The notes: generated from the sequence alone by a model not told the origin. DNA of 64,000 nt from Castanea sativa (GCF_040712315.1 NC_134020.1:46361751-46425750), one strand, 5' to 3'. Shown: positions 46,730 through 60,588, numbered from the stretch's first letter. A program made the numbers and translations.

Positions 46730-48225
46730 ATGGCAACAGCCATGCTATCCCTTTCTCTTACTCTACCCTCTGCTTCTTTCTTCAATAAGGAGCAGCTCAG
46801 AATCCGAAATTGTGCTTCAATTCCACCCTCTAAATCCAATTTCAAGCGCTTCAGAGTCAGAGCTCTTAAAGAAAAAACTGAGGAAATTAAAACCCCTTCT
46901 TCATCTTCATCTTCATCTTCAGGTTCAGCTGAAGAAATTACAAAGAAGTACGGCCTTGAAGCTGGGCTCTGGAAGGTACCCATTTCTTCTCTTCTCCATG
47001 TCTTTTCGTTTTTGCTTGTTTCTACTTGGTGGAGCTCTAAAAATTCTCATTTTCATTCAATAACGGAATTATATATGGCTACTCTACTCATTCAATGGTA
47101 GAGTAGCACTCCAAAGTCCTAATTCTAGCATGCTGACTTGGGTCCTTGTACGTTTATTCTCAGAGTTTACATGTTTTTATATGTGTGTGTGTAAAAAAAA
47201 TTGATGGAAAAGATCCTCTGCATTGAGTGAAGAATAGTTGAGTATAATAGAGGGTGTCTGACTCAGATGGGAGTAAAATGAACTGGAATTTCAAAACTAA
47301 AGGCATTTCTACTGTTGTGCTTGATTAGGGGATGAAAAAGAAACTAAAGATAAGATTTTGATTTTGATTTTGATTTAGCTCTTTACATGAGAACTAGCAC
47401 TATACAATATGCTGTTACATGCTCCTCCACTCCACATTTTGATGCGGTTCTTTTCCTAATTTTGTTTTCCATTGTAACCATTAGGGAATCTGTCCCAAAA
47501 AAAAAAAATTTTGATAATCTTGGGATATTTGAAGCCAGGGAAACTCTAGTCTATAATCTATATGACTCGTTTCTGTTTTTGATCATGCAAATCAAAGATG
47601 GCCTATGTATTGGAAGATAAGATACAAATTTAGAAATGAAATAGCAGGGGTGAATTCTTTTGTTGAAAGTTTATTTGCTTATTTGCTGAAAAAAGTGAGA
47701 CTTAAAAAACTCGTAACATAAGCAAATAAATTAGACGAAAAATGTTTTTGCCAATCTGACACTGTGACTTTAAAAATGTGGTGATGTCTGCAGATATTCA
47801 GTACTAAAGAGGAAGAAAAGGAAGGTGATGAGAAAACAAAATCAAAGGGTGATCAAGCCAAAGAACTGCTAACAAAGTATGGAGGAGCATACTTGGCCAC
47901 CTCCATCACTCTCTCTTTGATTTCTTTCGCACTCTGCTATGTACTAATCAACGCCGGCGTTGATGTCCAATCCTTGCTACAAAAGGTAAGTGCTGAATAT
48001 GTAGACTTCCACGAACTGCAAAATGACTTTACACGAAATATGGTTTTGAATGTATGAAACTTTCAGGTGGGGATCTCAGCTGATGCGACTGGGGAGAAAG
48101 TTGGTACCTTTGCTTTGGCATATGCTGCACACAAGGCCGCATCTCCAATAAGATTTCCTCCAACAGTTGCTCTGACTCCCATTGTTGCTAGATGGATAGG
48201 AAAGAAAGTTGAAAAACAGAATTAG
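46730..48225 (+). CDS. DUF1279 (FAM210-like) protein, predicted plastid-targeted
   Basis: Three exons with GT-AG introns: 46730-46975, 47794-47985 and 48067-48225, giving 198 residues. Exon 1 encodes a serine-rich, acid-poor N-terminus typical of a chloroplast transit peptide, followed by a poly-serine run (about 57-64). Exons 2-3 encode the DUF1279 domain (about 103-195): AKELLTKYGGAYLATSI, one hydrophobic membrane segment (about 115-136), GEKVGTFALAYAAHKAASP and FPPTVALTPIVARWIGKK. Introns fall between codons. The domain is shared with FAM210 proteins of animal mitochondria, but the plant protein's role is not known to me. It converges on the E2F gene 1.3 kb away. Confidence 0.9.
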
Positions 48226-49546
48226 CCTCTTTTGCTGCTTCCCAGCTCACAAGCTATGCTTCACATGTAACTTACCGTAGCCAAGATTATAATGCAAATG
48301 AATTTTCACTAGTTTATGTCCATTGCTTTTGAATAAGCTGTATGAATTTTTCTCTTCCTCCTTAACAACCAAAAAGAGCGTCCAGCTCAGAACCTCATGA
48401 TGAGATTATCCTTACTAATAACTCTTAATTGTTTTTCTTGCCACTCCAATTCCAAAAAAAAGCAAATCCCAAAAATTACCAAAGGTTTGAACCACAAGTT
48501 TATAACTTGAGAAAACAATTATGTGAAGCAACCAATAGCCAATTTGTGGCATCTAAAGGATCACATGAACAAATTATTCCACCCCCCCCCCCAAAAAAAA
48601 GGATCACATGAACAAGCTTACAAAGTAACAATACCGAAGGCAGTACACTGACTATTACTATATGTTGGCACCACCAGAGCACGACTCTCAGAGGTTAGAT
48701 CTTGACGGGATGCTACTCTTCAAATTTTTTAGATGAAATGGCTGACTCTTGAAAATCAAATTCTGTCACATTCATTATCATTTGCAAAAATCCCCTACTA
48801 AATTTTTTGGCAGTCCTAATAAGCAGGTAATGACTCATGCTCAAAATGCCTCCGAATATGAGCAGTTCAGGACTCATTATTCATTAACATGCCAAGTTCC
48901 ACTATGATGACAAGAAGTAATATGTTATACATAGAGAGAAGTAACAATCTTATCAGTCCCGCCCCCAAATGTTTCTTTCACTTCCGCATGTTCACTGCCA
49001 CAGCCCACTGATGAAAAACTCCACGCGCAAATCAGGCAGCATAATGGCATATATTATGGCCATTTCGTTACCAAAAATGATTAGAAGTCTTCATATAGTT
49101 AAAAATGAAAGTAGGAAACCGGATACTTGACCCCTTTTTTCCTTTATTCTTCTTGACTTCTAATCATATGAAACATATTTCTTAATTACTTGCCAAGTAA
49201 ACCTAGAGGTCAAGCTAGTCAATACAGTAAAGCCAAGAATTGTAACAATATACAAGGGAGGGTGTACCCAACAAGTAATGGTACTATTTTTTCTCTTTTT
49301 TTTTATTTACTACAAAATGACAGATCATGTATTTTACTTAACTGTACAATGAACCTGCTACCTCCATCTTCCATCCAATAGTTCCATGCACTTTTTCTGG
49401 GAACCTCCGGCAGGCATCTCCTGGGGACCTTCAATCCAACCTCCAGGGTTTTTAAACAAATGAGAATGGTTGGACATCATAGGTTCTCATCAAATAAAAG
49501 TCCTTGTATCCACAATTTGATTCATCAACATACACTTTCCAAGGTC
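48226..49546. other. Region between two convergent genes
   Basis: Holds the 3' ends of the DUF1279 (+) and E2F (-) transcripts. The word GGATCACATGAAC occurs twice (48559 and 48601), flanking a C-run and A-run. No other gene is seen. Confidence 0.5.
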
Positions 49547-52500
49547 TCAACTCCTAGTAGAGTTAGCAGGAGGCCCTTCAGTTGCATTGGATGGGGGAGT
49601 TTGGGGCTGTGGTATGCTGATATTAGCCATGGCATAATCTTCATGAAGTGTACCCAAGTCATTCCATTCTACCCCAGCTATCGTCAAGAATCAAGGAATT
49701 CAGTACTTACTGTCAAGATATAAAGACAGGGCCAATGACAAATAAAAAACAAAAACAAAAGGGGAGGGGGGGTGTGAGCATCTGGTTGGGAGGATACGTT
49801 CTGTTCTCCACATATCTGTGATGCTAACATCAGCATCTGATAAAAGCCAGTAATCTGCATCACTCTGATTAGCCAAACAGAAGAAAAAAAATAGTAAATG
49901 GTCCTTTCATTATCGGAGATCAAAAACAAACTTAACATGACTTGAACAACCATTTGGTAGTGGAATCTGATTTTTATGAATTATGAAATTATTATTATAA
50001 CATATTTAAACAGCGAGCAGAATCAACCAAAAAGAAGGCATTTAGCAATCAGAAACCAATCCATTCTTCAGTAATTTTTATGTCATCTTATTCTAAATAG
50101 GTATTTGAGAAATCAGAACTTGTTGCTTCTACTCAATCATTTTTTGGAGGTCCAGAGAACCAATAAAAAGTGTTTATAGCAGATTGTATCTTCCAAAAAG
50201 CTATTATACCCATAGAAATCAAGAACCAGACTTACATCAACATCTGATGGAACAATCTTCATAATTCCACTCACAAAGTCCTGTGAGGCATTAAGATCTG
50301 AGCAGAGTCTCTCAGCATCTTGTCCCTGCATTTCAATCTCCTTTCCTCTGCTCTCCTCAGTGACCACTGTCGTTGATGGGTTCTCATTAAGCCCTGAACT
50401 AGGCAGGAAGTCTGAAGGTGCCTCAATCTCCTCAAATTTCTCTTCAAATTGACTAGAATGATGGATGGTAAGAAATGGAGAGAAAGAGTGTCAGGTTATA
50501 TGAATTCTCAAATATTTGATTATTACTACTTCCACTAGGATTGGGAGCGCAAGGAAGACAGTAATGGCTAAAGAAAATGCAATGGCCTCGTAACCAAGAA
50601 TAAGGAACAATACCTGACAAGGTAAACATCTATAGGACCCATTGTGCTTCTTAGGACTACCCGGTACCTCCTTTGGGGATAGTCAACAGCCTGGTACAAA
50701 TTAGAAAAAGTTTGCATTGAGAATTTTGCAAGTAAAATCACAAAATAAATTTTTTGTGTCAATCTTCTCTGCTCTTCATTTACCTCATCAGGATCCGGGA
50801 CTTCCAGAGTGGTGCCATGCGGGGCTTTAATTGCAATTAATGTTTCATTCTGGTAGAAGCAATTACGATATATATTTAGATAACAGCTTATTTTAGGAGA
50901 ACACAAGGTGACCAAACAACAAGAATATACAATAACATTAATAAAAAACAAACCTGGAAGCAGGGTAAGCCCTTGATGTCTTCTTCAGTGACAAAAAGCC
51001 ACCTAACACAGCGCAAAGGTTAGATAAGCGTGGCAGTTAAAATGATTGCCAATTAGGGACCCAAAAAAGTGAAATTACATCACAAAATTGAATGGATTTT
51101 TGGTGGAGGTAAAGGAGAAAAAAATTACTTTTGATTGTTCTCATTTTCACTCAGGTCCCTCAATTGTTCTTGCATTTCTCTGCAACAGATGAGAAGCCTC
51201 AGCACACAAATGGAAGCAAAAAAATAATAGTAATAAGTTATTAATAAAATAAAACAGATCATAATTAAGAAAGGATAGCTACATAACCTTATCTGATCAT
51301 CTAATTTGTGCTCTTGAATGGAAAGGCTTTCAACATCTGCCTACAGATTAAAAGAAAGATAATAAGGCCTTTTTAAATATAAGTAAAGATATCTTCACCT
51401 TCAAAAATATCCAATCATTAGTTCATTATTTATGCACATGGTAGACAAACTGTATTTGATCATCATCTAAATTTTATTTACATGGTGATGCAGAGATACT
51501 AAACTCAAGTCAAAAGCCTTATTCCACACTGAAGGCCAACTTCACCTTTCAACTCATTTTCAGGATTCATACTAAAGTTGCCACAAGGACAATAATCAGG
51601 AAAGAATGTGGATTGAACTGGTGCATGCAAACACCATAGCCAATGATTTTTTTTTTCAATGGGTTATGGCACTAGGTGTGGCATGCCAATTCCAAATGAT
51701 TGGCATACAAGGCATTTTTGAGTTTCTATTTATATAGATCACAGTTGCTTCACTATATCAAATCAACCAAGAAGAGTTGGAAATTCATACTCTCAAAAGA
51801 AACAACAAAATCAAATAAAAAATAACAAGATTAAGAACCCTCATGCACACGCATACTCTTCAAAGAGTTGTGCAGTGCCTGAGCAACTGTAATGCTTGCA
51901 AGGCAAGAAACAATTTCTCTATTTTACATACCTGTAAACTGGAATAGTTTTCATCAACCTCTCCTGGCCTTGAGACATCAAGTCCCCTAATCAAACAATC
52001 AATCAAATTGAGTAACTCTTCATGTGCAGTAGAGAATACACTCAAAATTTAAAATAACAAATATAAAAATTTTAAAAAGTTGGGAAATTTTCCATACTTC
52101 CACTGAATTCTGTTTTTGAGCTTCTTCTCTATGAGACCAATTCCTTCCAGGACATTTGTAATATCATATATCCTCCTCTTTTGAACCTGTAGCAGAAATC
52201 TTTACTAATAGAACTTTACAACAATTGATGAGTTGAACCAGAGAGAAAAATAGTCACCTCTAAAGTTTCAGCAGCCTTATTTAGGTCAAGAATACCATCT
52301 TCAGCATGTTTGATCAGATTGATGAACTTTTTTGTCAAGAGACCTGGATGAGAATCATAGGACTTTGTTGTCACTCTTAAACATGCACTTGCTCTGTTCC
52401 ACAAACAGAGCCTATAACAAAGTTAACCATGCTTAGTTTAGAAATAATGTAAAATAAAACATAACATAATCAACAAAGGAATAAGTAGATATTATGTTAC

Positions 52501-55500
52501 CAAGAGAGCTATCATAACGACAAGGACCAGCTGGAGTGAGATTATTGCCAGAAGGAGAACCTGCCAAATTTTATAGAAAGTTATTCAGTGAATGTATCTA
52601 ATGCTCTCTGCTACGGCCAATGGAGACAGAAGGAAACAGAATAGTTTATGTTAATTGAGAGAATTCTTACTAGCACCTACTGGTCCTACTTAACATTCGA
52701 TATGCAGAAATATAAATATGGGAAGCATGCTCAAGAAGTTTTAGTACTCACCAACATTTGAGACTGGAGTTTGAGGTCCAGACTTGTTGCACTTCGTAAG
52801 CCTTGATGTTTTGTTTGCCTTTCCCCCTTTTACTGAGACAGGTGTCTGTAGGGAACTATTAATTACTTCAGTGAATCCAGGAACAGTTGTTCTATCACTA
52901 GAGTCAGCTTCATAATCTGCTGTCTCACTCTTCCGCTTTAATTGCTGGTAAAAACCATTTAGTTTTTCCAAAACACAATTAGAAACATGGGCAAATATAT
53001 TTCATCACAATTCAATTGAAAGCAAGAATTCTATGCTCAATTCAAGAAACAAACATGCTGGGTAACAAAAAAACAAAAGTAGCAACAATGAAGATAGCCA
53101 CGTTTGTCAACAGAAAGATCATTGCGTTGTAAGAATCTCATCATTCTAGATTATAAACATACATTAAACATTAAAAATGTATTAAACTTCTAAGATTGCT
53201 CAATGGAAAACTCCTTAAATATCTTAATTTTCTAAATAGAAAACTGATAATAAAATAATTCTGTTGATAAGGAACTTATATAATAAAATATTGGAAACAA
53301 GGTAATGCGACAAACATTGCATGATTAGTTAACAGACACAAGTATAGTGCTTCCACATAGAATGACCTCTAATACTTCATGCAAAAAAGGGAACCCTACC
53401 AACCAGGCATCTTGAACTCTGTAAAAATAAATGGCTCATTAAACAATCAACTCTCACACTTATCAGACAACACACTGGAATTATAGTGGGACCTCTTATT
53501 TGCTCATTCCAAACCCAAGAACTCCAGTGAGGATGAGAATCAACGCAATAGATTCTACCCTATGACATATAGCCCATGAGACCACAACCAAAATTGTAAT
53601 ACATCAGATTCCATAAGCGTCAATCATACAGGGCCTCAAACTGCATGATACATCCACCTAAGGTGTGAGGAAAGAGCATTTCAAGTGAGGCAAGAAGCAA
53701 CAGCATTTTGCATGCTAAATGCAAGAGTCAGGTGCGCAGAGAAAAACATGATATTAACCTCGCATAATTAGTTTATAGGCCAAAAACACAGATATGCCCC
53801 AAGAATAAACGCTAAGGGTTTGCTTCGAATGAGCTCCAAGCAGAAAAACTTAGGAATCACCCCCAAGCAGAAAAACTTAAGAATCAGCACCAAGTAGAAA
53901 AACTTAGAAATCAGAACCCAAAAATTGAAAATTTCCAACATAAAATTGTATTACTCAAAATTATATCTTTTATGTTTATTAGAGCCTTTTAAATAGGATT
54001 TCAAGGAATAAAACAATAAGTTTTTTTTTAATAAAGAGGGTAATAACAGATTACATTGATTTCCTTTAGAAGATGTAAGATATATTTCTGTAATTTATTT
54101 GGTTGAGATCATTTCTACTATAAAATATGAGTTGCAATAAGATTGGGTCTTGAATGGGCTTTTAAATAATAGGGGTATTGATATTGAGGGAACTTTGGAG
54201 GTGTGTGGCCCACATACTTGAATATGTAAGACCCAATAAACAGCCCCTTTATGTGAGAGCTCTGGCTATAATTTTATAAACAGACACCCGTCTCTAAAAT
54301 AAAATATAAGATGTTTAAAGGATGATTCTCATGTATTGCAGGATGATTTCTCTAGGGGTGACAAAATTCTTCTTTCCTCTAATCAATGCTTTGCACTAAC
54401 TTACAAACCCATCTCAGACACAACAATGTTGCAGACAAAAACTTCTTTGTTTGGCCTAACTTTTGGTGCCACAACTGACAAGCCTATCGCATTGAATTTG
54501 ATTGGTATATATTTTGAACTTGGAAACCCATTACATCCATTTCCAGCTCAACCAAAGATATGTTTTCTAAACATTAAAATGGCTACAATGGCGATCACAC
54601 AAGAATCAGCATTTAGCATCAGTACTTTGAATTTGTAAAGTATCAATGCAAAATGATACAACTTAGAAGATCTTTCAGTCACTTCTAGAACCACGTAATT
54701 AACTCACATTATAGATTTGGACATCGAGAGGGACACCCCAAACATTTGTATCATCAATACAGATGTTCAAAAAGACCTACACCCATAGCAACCATGGTAC
54801 AAGGATAAAAAATGTATGGCTACATAAAGATGTCAGTCTAAAATATTTGTCAATGGGAAGGTATTCTAGAAAATGTGTTCAGCATTCAGACATTCCAAAC
54901 TCCATGCAATTAAAATTTCTATACTAAACTCAATGTGTCTACTCGTTAAAATTACTTTCGCAAATGGATATTCAATCTAATTGTAACAGCCATGATGCAA
55001 GGATGGGCATTGTGTGGCTACACTGAGAAGGCAAAGATACCTCTCTCGAAAGAAATTATAAGAAAAAAAAAAAGTTGGGTCAAGCCCAAGTACACTGGAA
55101 GTACACAGAAAGACACCCTAAAAGAGAAAACAAAATACAAATGAAATTAAACAAGATGCAAGCTGTCCAACCCTCCAACAAGCTAAAAGATCTGAATCTA
55201 AAACAGGCGAGGGCAAAGTAGCGTGTTCCCACTTAAATTGAGTTCCCACAAGCTGGGACTTAAGTTGGATTACCAGCACTCTTTGACTTGCACACACTAA
55301 ACCAATCCCTAATAATGATTCCCCTTTTTCTTCAAATTATCTGATGTTAAAATTTTACCCTTCACTATAGTCCATATATAAGAAAGCAACCTGAGGAGAT
55401 TCTGTAACCCGCGATAGTCCATAGCTGAAATTCAACCAAAAACCTCAACTCATTGCTACCCCAACAAGCACCAAAGCAAACTAAAATTTGAATGAGAAAC

Positions 55501-56332
55501 TTGTTAGTAAAAAAATAAAGTGGGTAGTCATGCATAAATAGCAACACAAACAGATCAGTAAATAAGCGTTAGTCAAAAATAAATCCATTTACTCGTGCAA
55601 GGCTCAAACATCTTCAAGACAGCAAAGAGCATTTGGCAACTAATGCGTGATTGATCACAATCCGAATCACATTTTCACATGTACAACTAACAATAAAGTT
55701 TAAGAAACACAACAATGATGAAATACACATGGTCAACCACACAATTAACCAAATGCCCACCTAACAAGACTCCATTTTTACCAATTCACCTAGTCCTTGA
55801 ACTCCTAAAATTACACAAAAACTCTCACCTCAAGCTGAAATTCATAAATGTAAAGAACAAAAGCCCATACTAGTAAGTCAAAAGTACCAATTTCTGTTCC
55901 ACAAATTCGACAATTCCCAACACCAATAACTATTTCAGAATTTTCAAATCACTAATTTCAACAAATCCGAACCTCAACAACTCACCTCATTCACAAAACA
56001 AGCAGATCCTAACACAATTCTCTTCTCCATTCACAAACTACTAAAAATACAGTATAATTTTTTTTATATATATATATATATACATATATAAAAATTCTAT
56101 CTTTTTAATACAATCGGGAAAAACTCACGAGAGGCTTAACGACGATGGCCTCGGCTTCGGCATCGTGATCGGCAGCACCACCGCGGCGAGGATCAGAGAA
56201 GCGGTGATAGTCAGCTGGAGCAGCGAACGGCGGCTTCAAAGACGAGAACGGAAGCTGCCTCCTCAGCGGCTGCTGCATGATCTGACCTGTCTGTGACTGC
56301 GGCGAGCGGTTCGGAGCTTGTAGACCCGACAT
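49547..56332 (-). CDS. E2F: E2F transcription factor (E2FA/E2FB type)
   Basis: Cell-cycle factor that pairs with DP, binds TTTSSCGC sites of S-phase genes and is held by retinoblastoma-related protein. I reconstruct 14 coding exons: 56332-56129, 52944-52752, 52560-52501, 52343-52258, 52186-52098, 51986-51932, 51340-51288, 51179-51129, 51002-50954, 50849-50784, 50690-50614, 50452-50236, 49864-49798 and 49677-49547. All introns are GT-AG and the frame is continuous for 465 residues, close to Arabidopsis E2FA/B. The DNA-binding winged helix is at about 152-211 ([29 protein letters not shown]), the coiled-coil dimer zone at 225-265, the marked box at 265-330 and the retinoblastoma-related binding motif [16 protein letters not shown] at about 404-419. 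Intron 1 is 3.2 kb. The N-terminus ([14 protein letters not shown]) fits E2FA/B but does not decide between them. Confidence 0.95.
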
Positions 56333-56639
56333 CGAGAGCCCGGTTCAAGATCGATCGAGCCGAGTCGGGGGGGCTCTGGGGTTTGAGGGTTTTGTAAGAA
56401 GGAGAAAAGAAGCAATTAGCTCCTGAGTTGTGAAGAGTTGGAGGGAATTGAGAGGGAAAGAGAAAATGAAAGGAATTGGAGGGAAAGGAGAGGAAGAGTA
56501 GGTGGGGATCTGAAAGAGAAGGTGTTTGGAATGAAAGAAAATAAAAAAGCGGGAGAGAGAAAAGAGAGCAGAAAACGAGGGAAACAAAGGGCAGAAACAA
56601 GGAGGGAATTTAGTTCGGATATAGATGTGGAGGGAAGCA

Positions 56640-56656
56640 CTTATAAAAATTTCACG
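56640..56656 (-). promoter_or_regulatory. Possible E2F promoter: TATA box beside a GCGTGAAA
   Basis: On the minus strand, GCGTGAAA is followed at once by TTTTTATAAG, about 310 bp upstream of the start codon. The first is one base off the E2F consensus GCGSGAAA, so self-regulation is possible but unproven. Confidence 0.35.
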
Positions 56657-56732
56657 CACTATAATACTATTTTTTTTTTCTTTCTTTTTTTTTATTACAG
56701 TATATTTCCTTATTTAATTTAATATTGGCAAA

Positions 56733-57047
56733 AAACCATTTCGAGTCTATGTCTTAACCGCTTCGGTGGGGTAATGTGTTCCTGTCCTTGTTTCGACCTT
56801 GGACACCCCTACACTTATAGGCAATAATAATCTTGCCAAAAATAATTATTTAAACGATGGAATCTATTGTATTTTTATACTCTTTTCTATTTATAAATAT
56901 CATCTATAAAATTTGACGAGTATAATCATGCCAAAAATAATTATTCAAACGGTGGAATTTATTGTATTTTTTATACTTTTTTTACTTATTAATGTCATCT
57001 AAGAAATTTGATACATATATTTTATTAAGAATAAAGAACTATGGAAT
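56733..57047. other. AT-rich DNA upstream of E2F
   Basis: Two diverged copies of a phrase around CCAAAAATAATTATTYAAACG occur (56836 and 56930), giving a local tandem duplication of about 94 bp. No gene is seen. Confidence 0.5.
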
Positions 57048-57052
57048 CTAAT

Positions 57053-57827
57053 TGTAGGGATAAAGGGGCATGAGTATATATTGGGTCGTAGGTCTTATCC
57101 GATGACGCTTAGTAGTCTAAGGACAAATAGACGAAAGGGAATGTGTAAGAGTCAAAGCACCACGAACAAACTTTGACTGCGAAGGTTTTGAAATGTAGTC
57201 CGAGGAGGAATGTCTCATTGGCTAAGCAAAGCAGAGGTCAGAAGGATTGGTTTACTCTTGAGGTCAACACTTCGAAAAGTTATATTGATAAGGATAAACA
57301 TTAGGAAAACATAAAACAAAGGGAAGCTAGGAAATATCTAAGGGAAAGCTACTACCACCGCATTAAATACTCTGCAACTAACCCTCTACCAACATTAATG
57401 TGGAGGTGATACTTGAACAATGGTCAACAGCCTTACAGCTATTCCCAAATATTTCAAAAATGTGTTGATGGAACAATAATCAAAGCCAACAACTTGACCT
57501 ACACGTGGACAGTAGAGATAAATAAGAGAGGGGTATATAATAGAGAAAGAAGCCCCTTACAAGGGGATCTATCTAAAAATTGAAAGAAAAGCACTGGAGG
57601 AACAAGAACTGGACCTATAACCAAATTCAAAAGATATATATACAAGAATTAATCTTTGGGCAAAACGAGTTTATTCTTGTTATCTTGTCATCCGGATCCA
57701 CTATAATTGTTATCTAACTCATTAAAGCCTAGTTTTCTAACTCATTCTCTACAAATTCATTGTATTGTACTATTTAGATCTAGATCCTTTTACCTTTTGG
57801 ACTTAGAAACCAAACAGTGTCCTTACA
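57053..57827 (+). mobile_element. Solo LTR
   Basis: 775 bp, TGTAGGGATAAAG to GTGTCCTTACA. The flanks CTAAT (57048-57052) and CCAAT (57828-57832) are a 5-bp duplication with one mismatch. A TATA-like GTATATAATAGAG lies near 57534. No pol sequence adjoins it. It is probably Gypsy type by its style. Confidence 0.75.
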
Positions 57828-57832
57828 CCAAT

Positions 57833-58045
57833 TATAACATTTTTTAAAATATTAATTCAATAAAAAAATTATTAAATGATATATGATTAACAATTAACTT
57901 GATTGGTATCATTTATATTAAATTGTTAGTAAATTCCAACCATCAAATATCAAATTTGAATTGAATCAAGATGATTAATTCAATTTTATGAAGAAAAAAA
58001 CTGATTTATGCAATGTATTAAATTGTTTAATAGTAATATATACAT

Positions 58046-58078
<33 letters not shown>

Positions 58079-59160
58079 TATATATATTTAGTGAATATAT
58101 GTTTAAGTTGATAAATCAAAATAACTTGTATTCAAATACCAAACCAGCTCACAACAATAAATCAAAATCAGGTATTTTATAATAATAATAAAAATAATTA
58201 GTTTCTTCCAATATCCTAACGAAATTACTCATTCAACACTTCTTTACAAAGTCATTAATTTAATAATTGTGTGTGTGTGTGTTTTTTTATACAATTTTAG
58301 TCTTTATAAAATTAGTTTCTTTATACTAATATTGATATGATCATGCCAAAATCACATTGATATTGGCATTTTAAATGCATTTCATACAAATATGGCCACA
58401 TTATTATTAAGTTTTTTCGTATATGTAGAGTACTTTAAATAAAAAATTTAAAAATTATGAACAACAGATTCTAAATTGTGTCATTTCTATTCAACTTCAA
58501 ATAAGTTATTTTCAAACCTTGCTCGAATTTACAGTCCTCAAAAATAGGACCTAGTTTAGGCCAACTTAACACATTTTAGAGCTAGGCACAAATATAAAAT
58601 GTATTATTAATATAATTCAACATTTTTATATAATTTAATACATTAATTTGACTATTTTCATATATTGATAAAAGCATATCTTTAAACTCTGAATTCTAAA
58701 GTATTGAAACAATCAGTATTATAATAAATATCATATTTTAGATGTTCAATGTCTCTCTTGGTAATGTTGAACTTCAATTATATTGAATAATGAATTTTAG
58801 TAATGAGTGTCTTAAAAAAAAAAAAACTATTAATTTTGATAGAGAAAGAAGAAGAGTAAAATTTGTGGGGGATTGAAAATTTGTACAATCTTAAACTAAT
58901 AAAACATAATAATAAAATTTTGAATATTTGAAAAGAGTATAATATTTTACAAATAATTTTAATTTGTCCAAATTTTAGACTTAATTAAAAATTTTACATC
59001 GCAAGACAGATATATAATGCATTTTATAAGCCAATTGAAGATGTCTTATTTTATTACAGCATTATTTTTAATTCTAAGCAAGTGAATTTACTTTTTTACT
59101 ACAAATTATTTATTGTACAATACTATAACTACAAGACAAATAGATTTAATATAATATAAT
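57833..59160. other. AT-rich intergenic DNA
   Basis: Includes a TACA/TA microsatellite (58038-58088) and a GT run near 58268. No gene is recognised. Confidence 0.45.
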
Positions 59161-59165
59161 ATGTG

Positions 59166-59482
59166 TGCCTTTAGATACCGCTTATTTTGCTGAAAACTGA
59201 AAATACTGTAACAAAATAATTTTTAATTATGTGAATAGTGTCGTAGGACCCATTTAAAAAAAATTATTGCAAAAAGAAATTTATGGGTCCTGTGAACAAT
59301 GCACGAGACCTACTGAAAAGCAATATCCACCGCTTATTTTGCTGGTCAAAGAGGTAATGGATCCTATGCACAGTGCACGGGACCCACTGACAGACAATAT
59401 CCCAGCACTTCTCAATAAAAACAAAAAAGAAGGAAAACGTAAATGCAGGAGTGGAAACGCGTATCCAAACGCATCCTATATG
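59166..59482. mobile_element. MITE of the GTTTGGAT family, copy 4, expanded
   Basis: Left end TTTAGATACCGCTTATTTTGC, with its first T at 59170; right end GCGTATCCAAACGCATCC. It has an internal duplication: a second CCGCTTATTTTGCTGG at 59329 and two CACGRGACCYACTGA blocks. It is larger than the other three copies and is non-coding. Confidence 0.65.
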
Positions 59483-60482
59483 TTAGGGGTTTATTTTTTT
59501 ATATTTGGTCTTAGATTCTTATGAAGAGCAATTGGTAATTTGATCTGATCATAAAAGACAATTATTATGAAACGGACATCATCAATTCAAATCATATCAT
59601 GTTTATAGAAAATAAATAAATAAATAATTTAAGTTTCATTAACTTATGAAATTGTTTGATAGTAATATAAATTTAAGTTGATAAATTAAAATAGCTTGTA
59701 TTAAATTTGTGTGCATATATATATATATATATATATGTATTTTTTTTATATGTATTAAACTGATGTGTGTGTGTATGTATTTTTTATAATAAACATAATA
59801 TAATTTGAATTGATGGTATGATAATTGTTCTTTATCATTAGATTAAAATACTAATTGCTTTTGATGTAAGAGAATTTCAAATCCATATAATTTATTCAAC
59901 AATGATAAAGTTTACTACTTAAAAAAAAAAAAATGATAAAGTTTACTAAATAAGGTCATCGAAATCAAAATCTAAGGTTTAGTTCCAAAAAGAAAAAAGA
60001 AAAGAAAAAAAGTCATGCCTGACTAAGCTAAAAATGACTGAAGACTAAATAATATCATGCGCTGGCTTTGGCATTAGGGTGCAGATACGTATGAGTGTGA
60101 ATTATTTGAGGTTAAGCACTTGGTTGACGACAAAAATAAAATTAGGTCCATCAAAAAATGAAATAAAATCCTTCTAAAAAAAAATAAAAAATAAAAAAAT
60201 AATTAGGTGGATGTGATTCCAACTTCTTCGTTCGAAACGAATCGGCGATGGCCGCCTATTGTTAAGTAAAATTAAGTGGCGAGTATTTGGCGCGTAATTG
60301 GAAATAGCAATAGACAAAAAGTACCGTCCCACCAACCAGAAAGCACTAGCCAGTAGTCAGCACTTTCCATACTCACCATTTAGGCGCCACATTATTAGGG
60401 CGCCGTTGCATTTAGCTCTCGTGGGCTGGGCTTTCCTGCGGTCTTTGTCCTGACCACGAATATGGGCCACTGCACACTTATG

Positions 60483-60534
<52 letters not shown>

Positions 60535-60588
60535 CTTAGAAAATTAATGAAATTACAAAAAAAAATCTAAAAAAAAAAAAAGAAGGTT
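59483..60588. other. Intergenic DNA with a GC-richer island
   Basis: The part at 60220-60470 is clearly richer in GC and CpG than its surroundings and has TTTGGCGC at 60286-60293, a consensus E2F site. No coding frame of note follows on either side. A (TA)n run occupies 60485-60529. Confidence 0.5.

Noticed and set aside
49684..49953. An 89-codon minus-strand frame near the E2F 3' end
   Set aside because: It reads through exon 13 of E2F in the wrong frame and into an intron. The correct exon uses the acceptor at 49866-49865.
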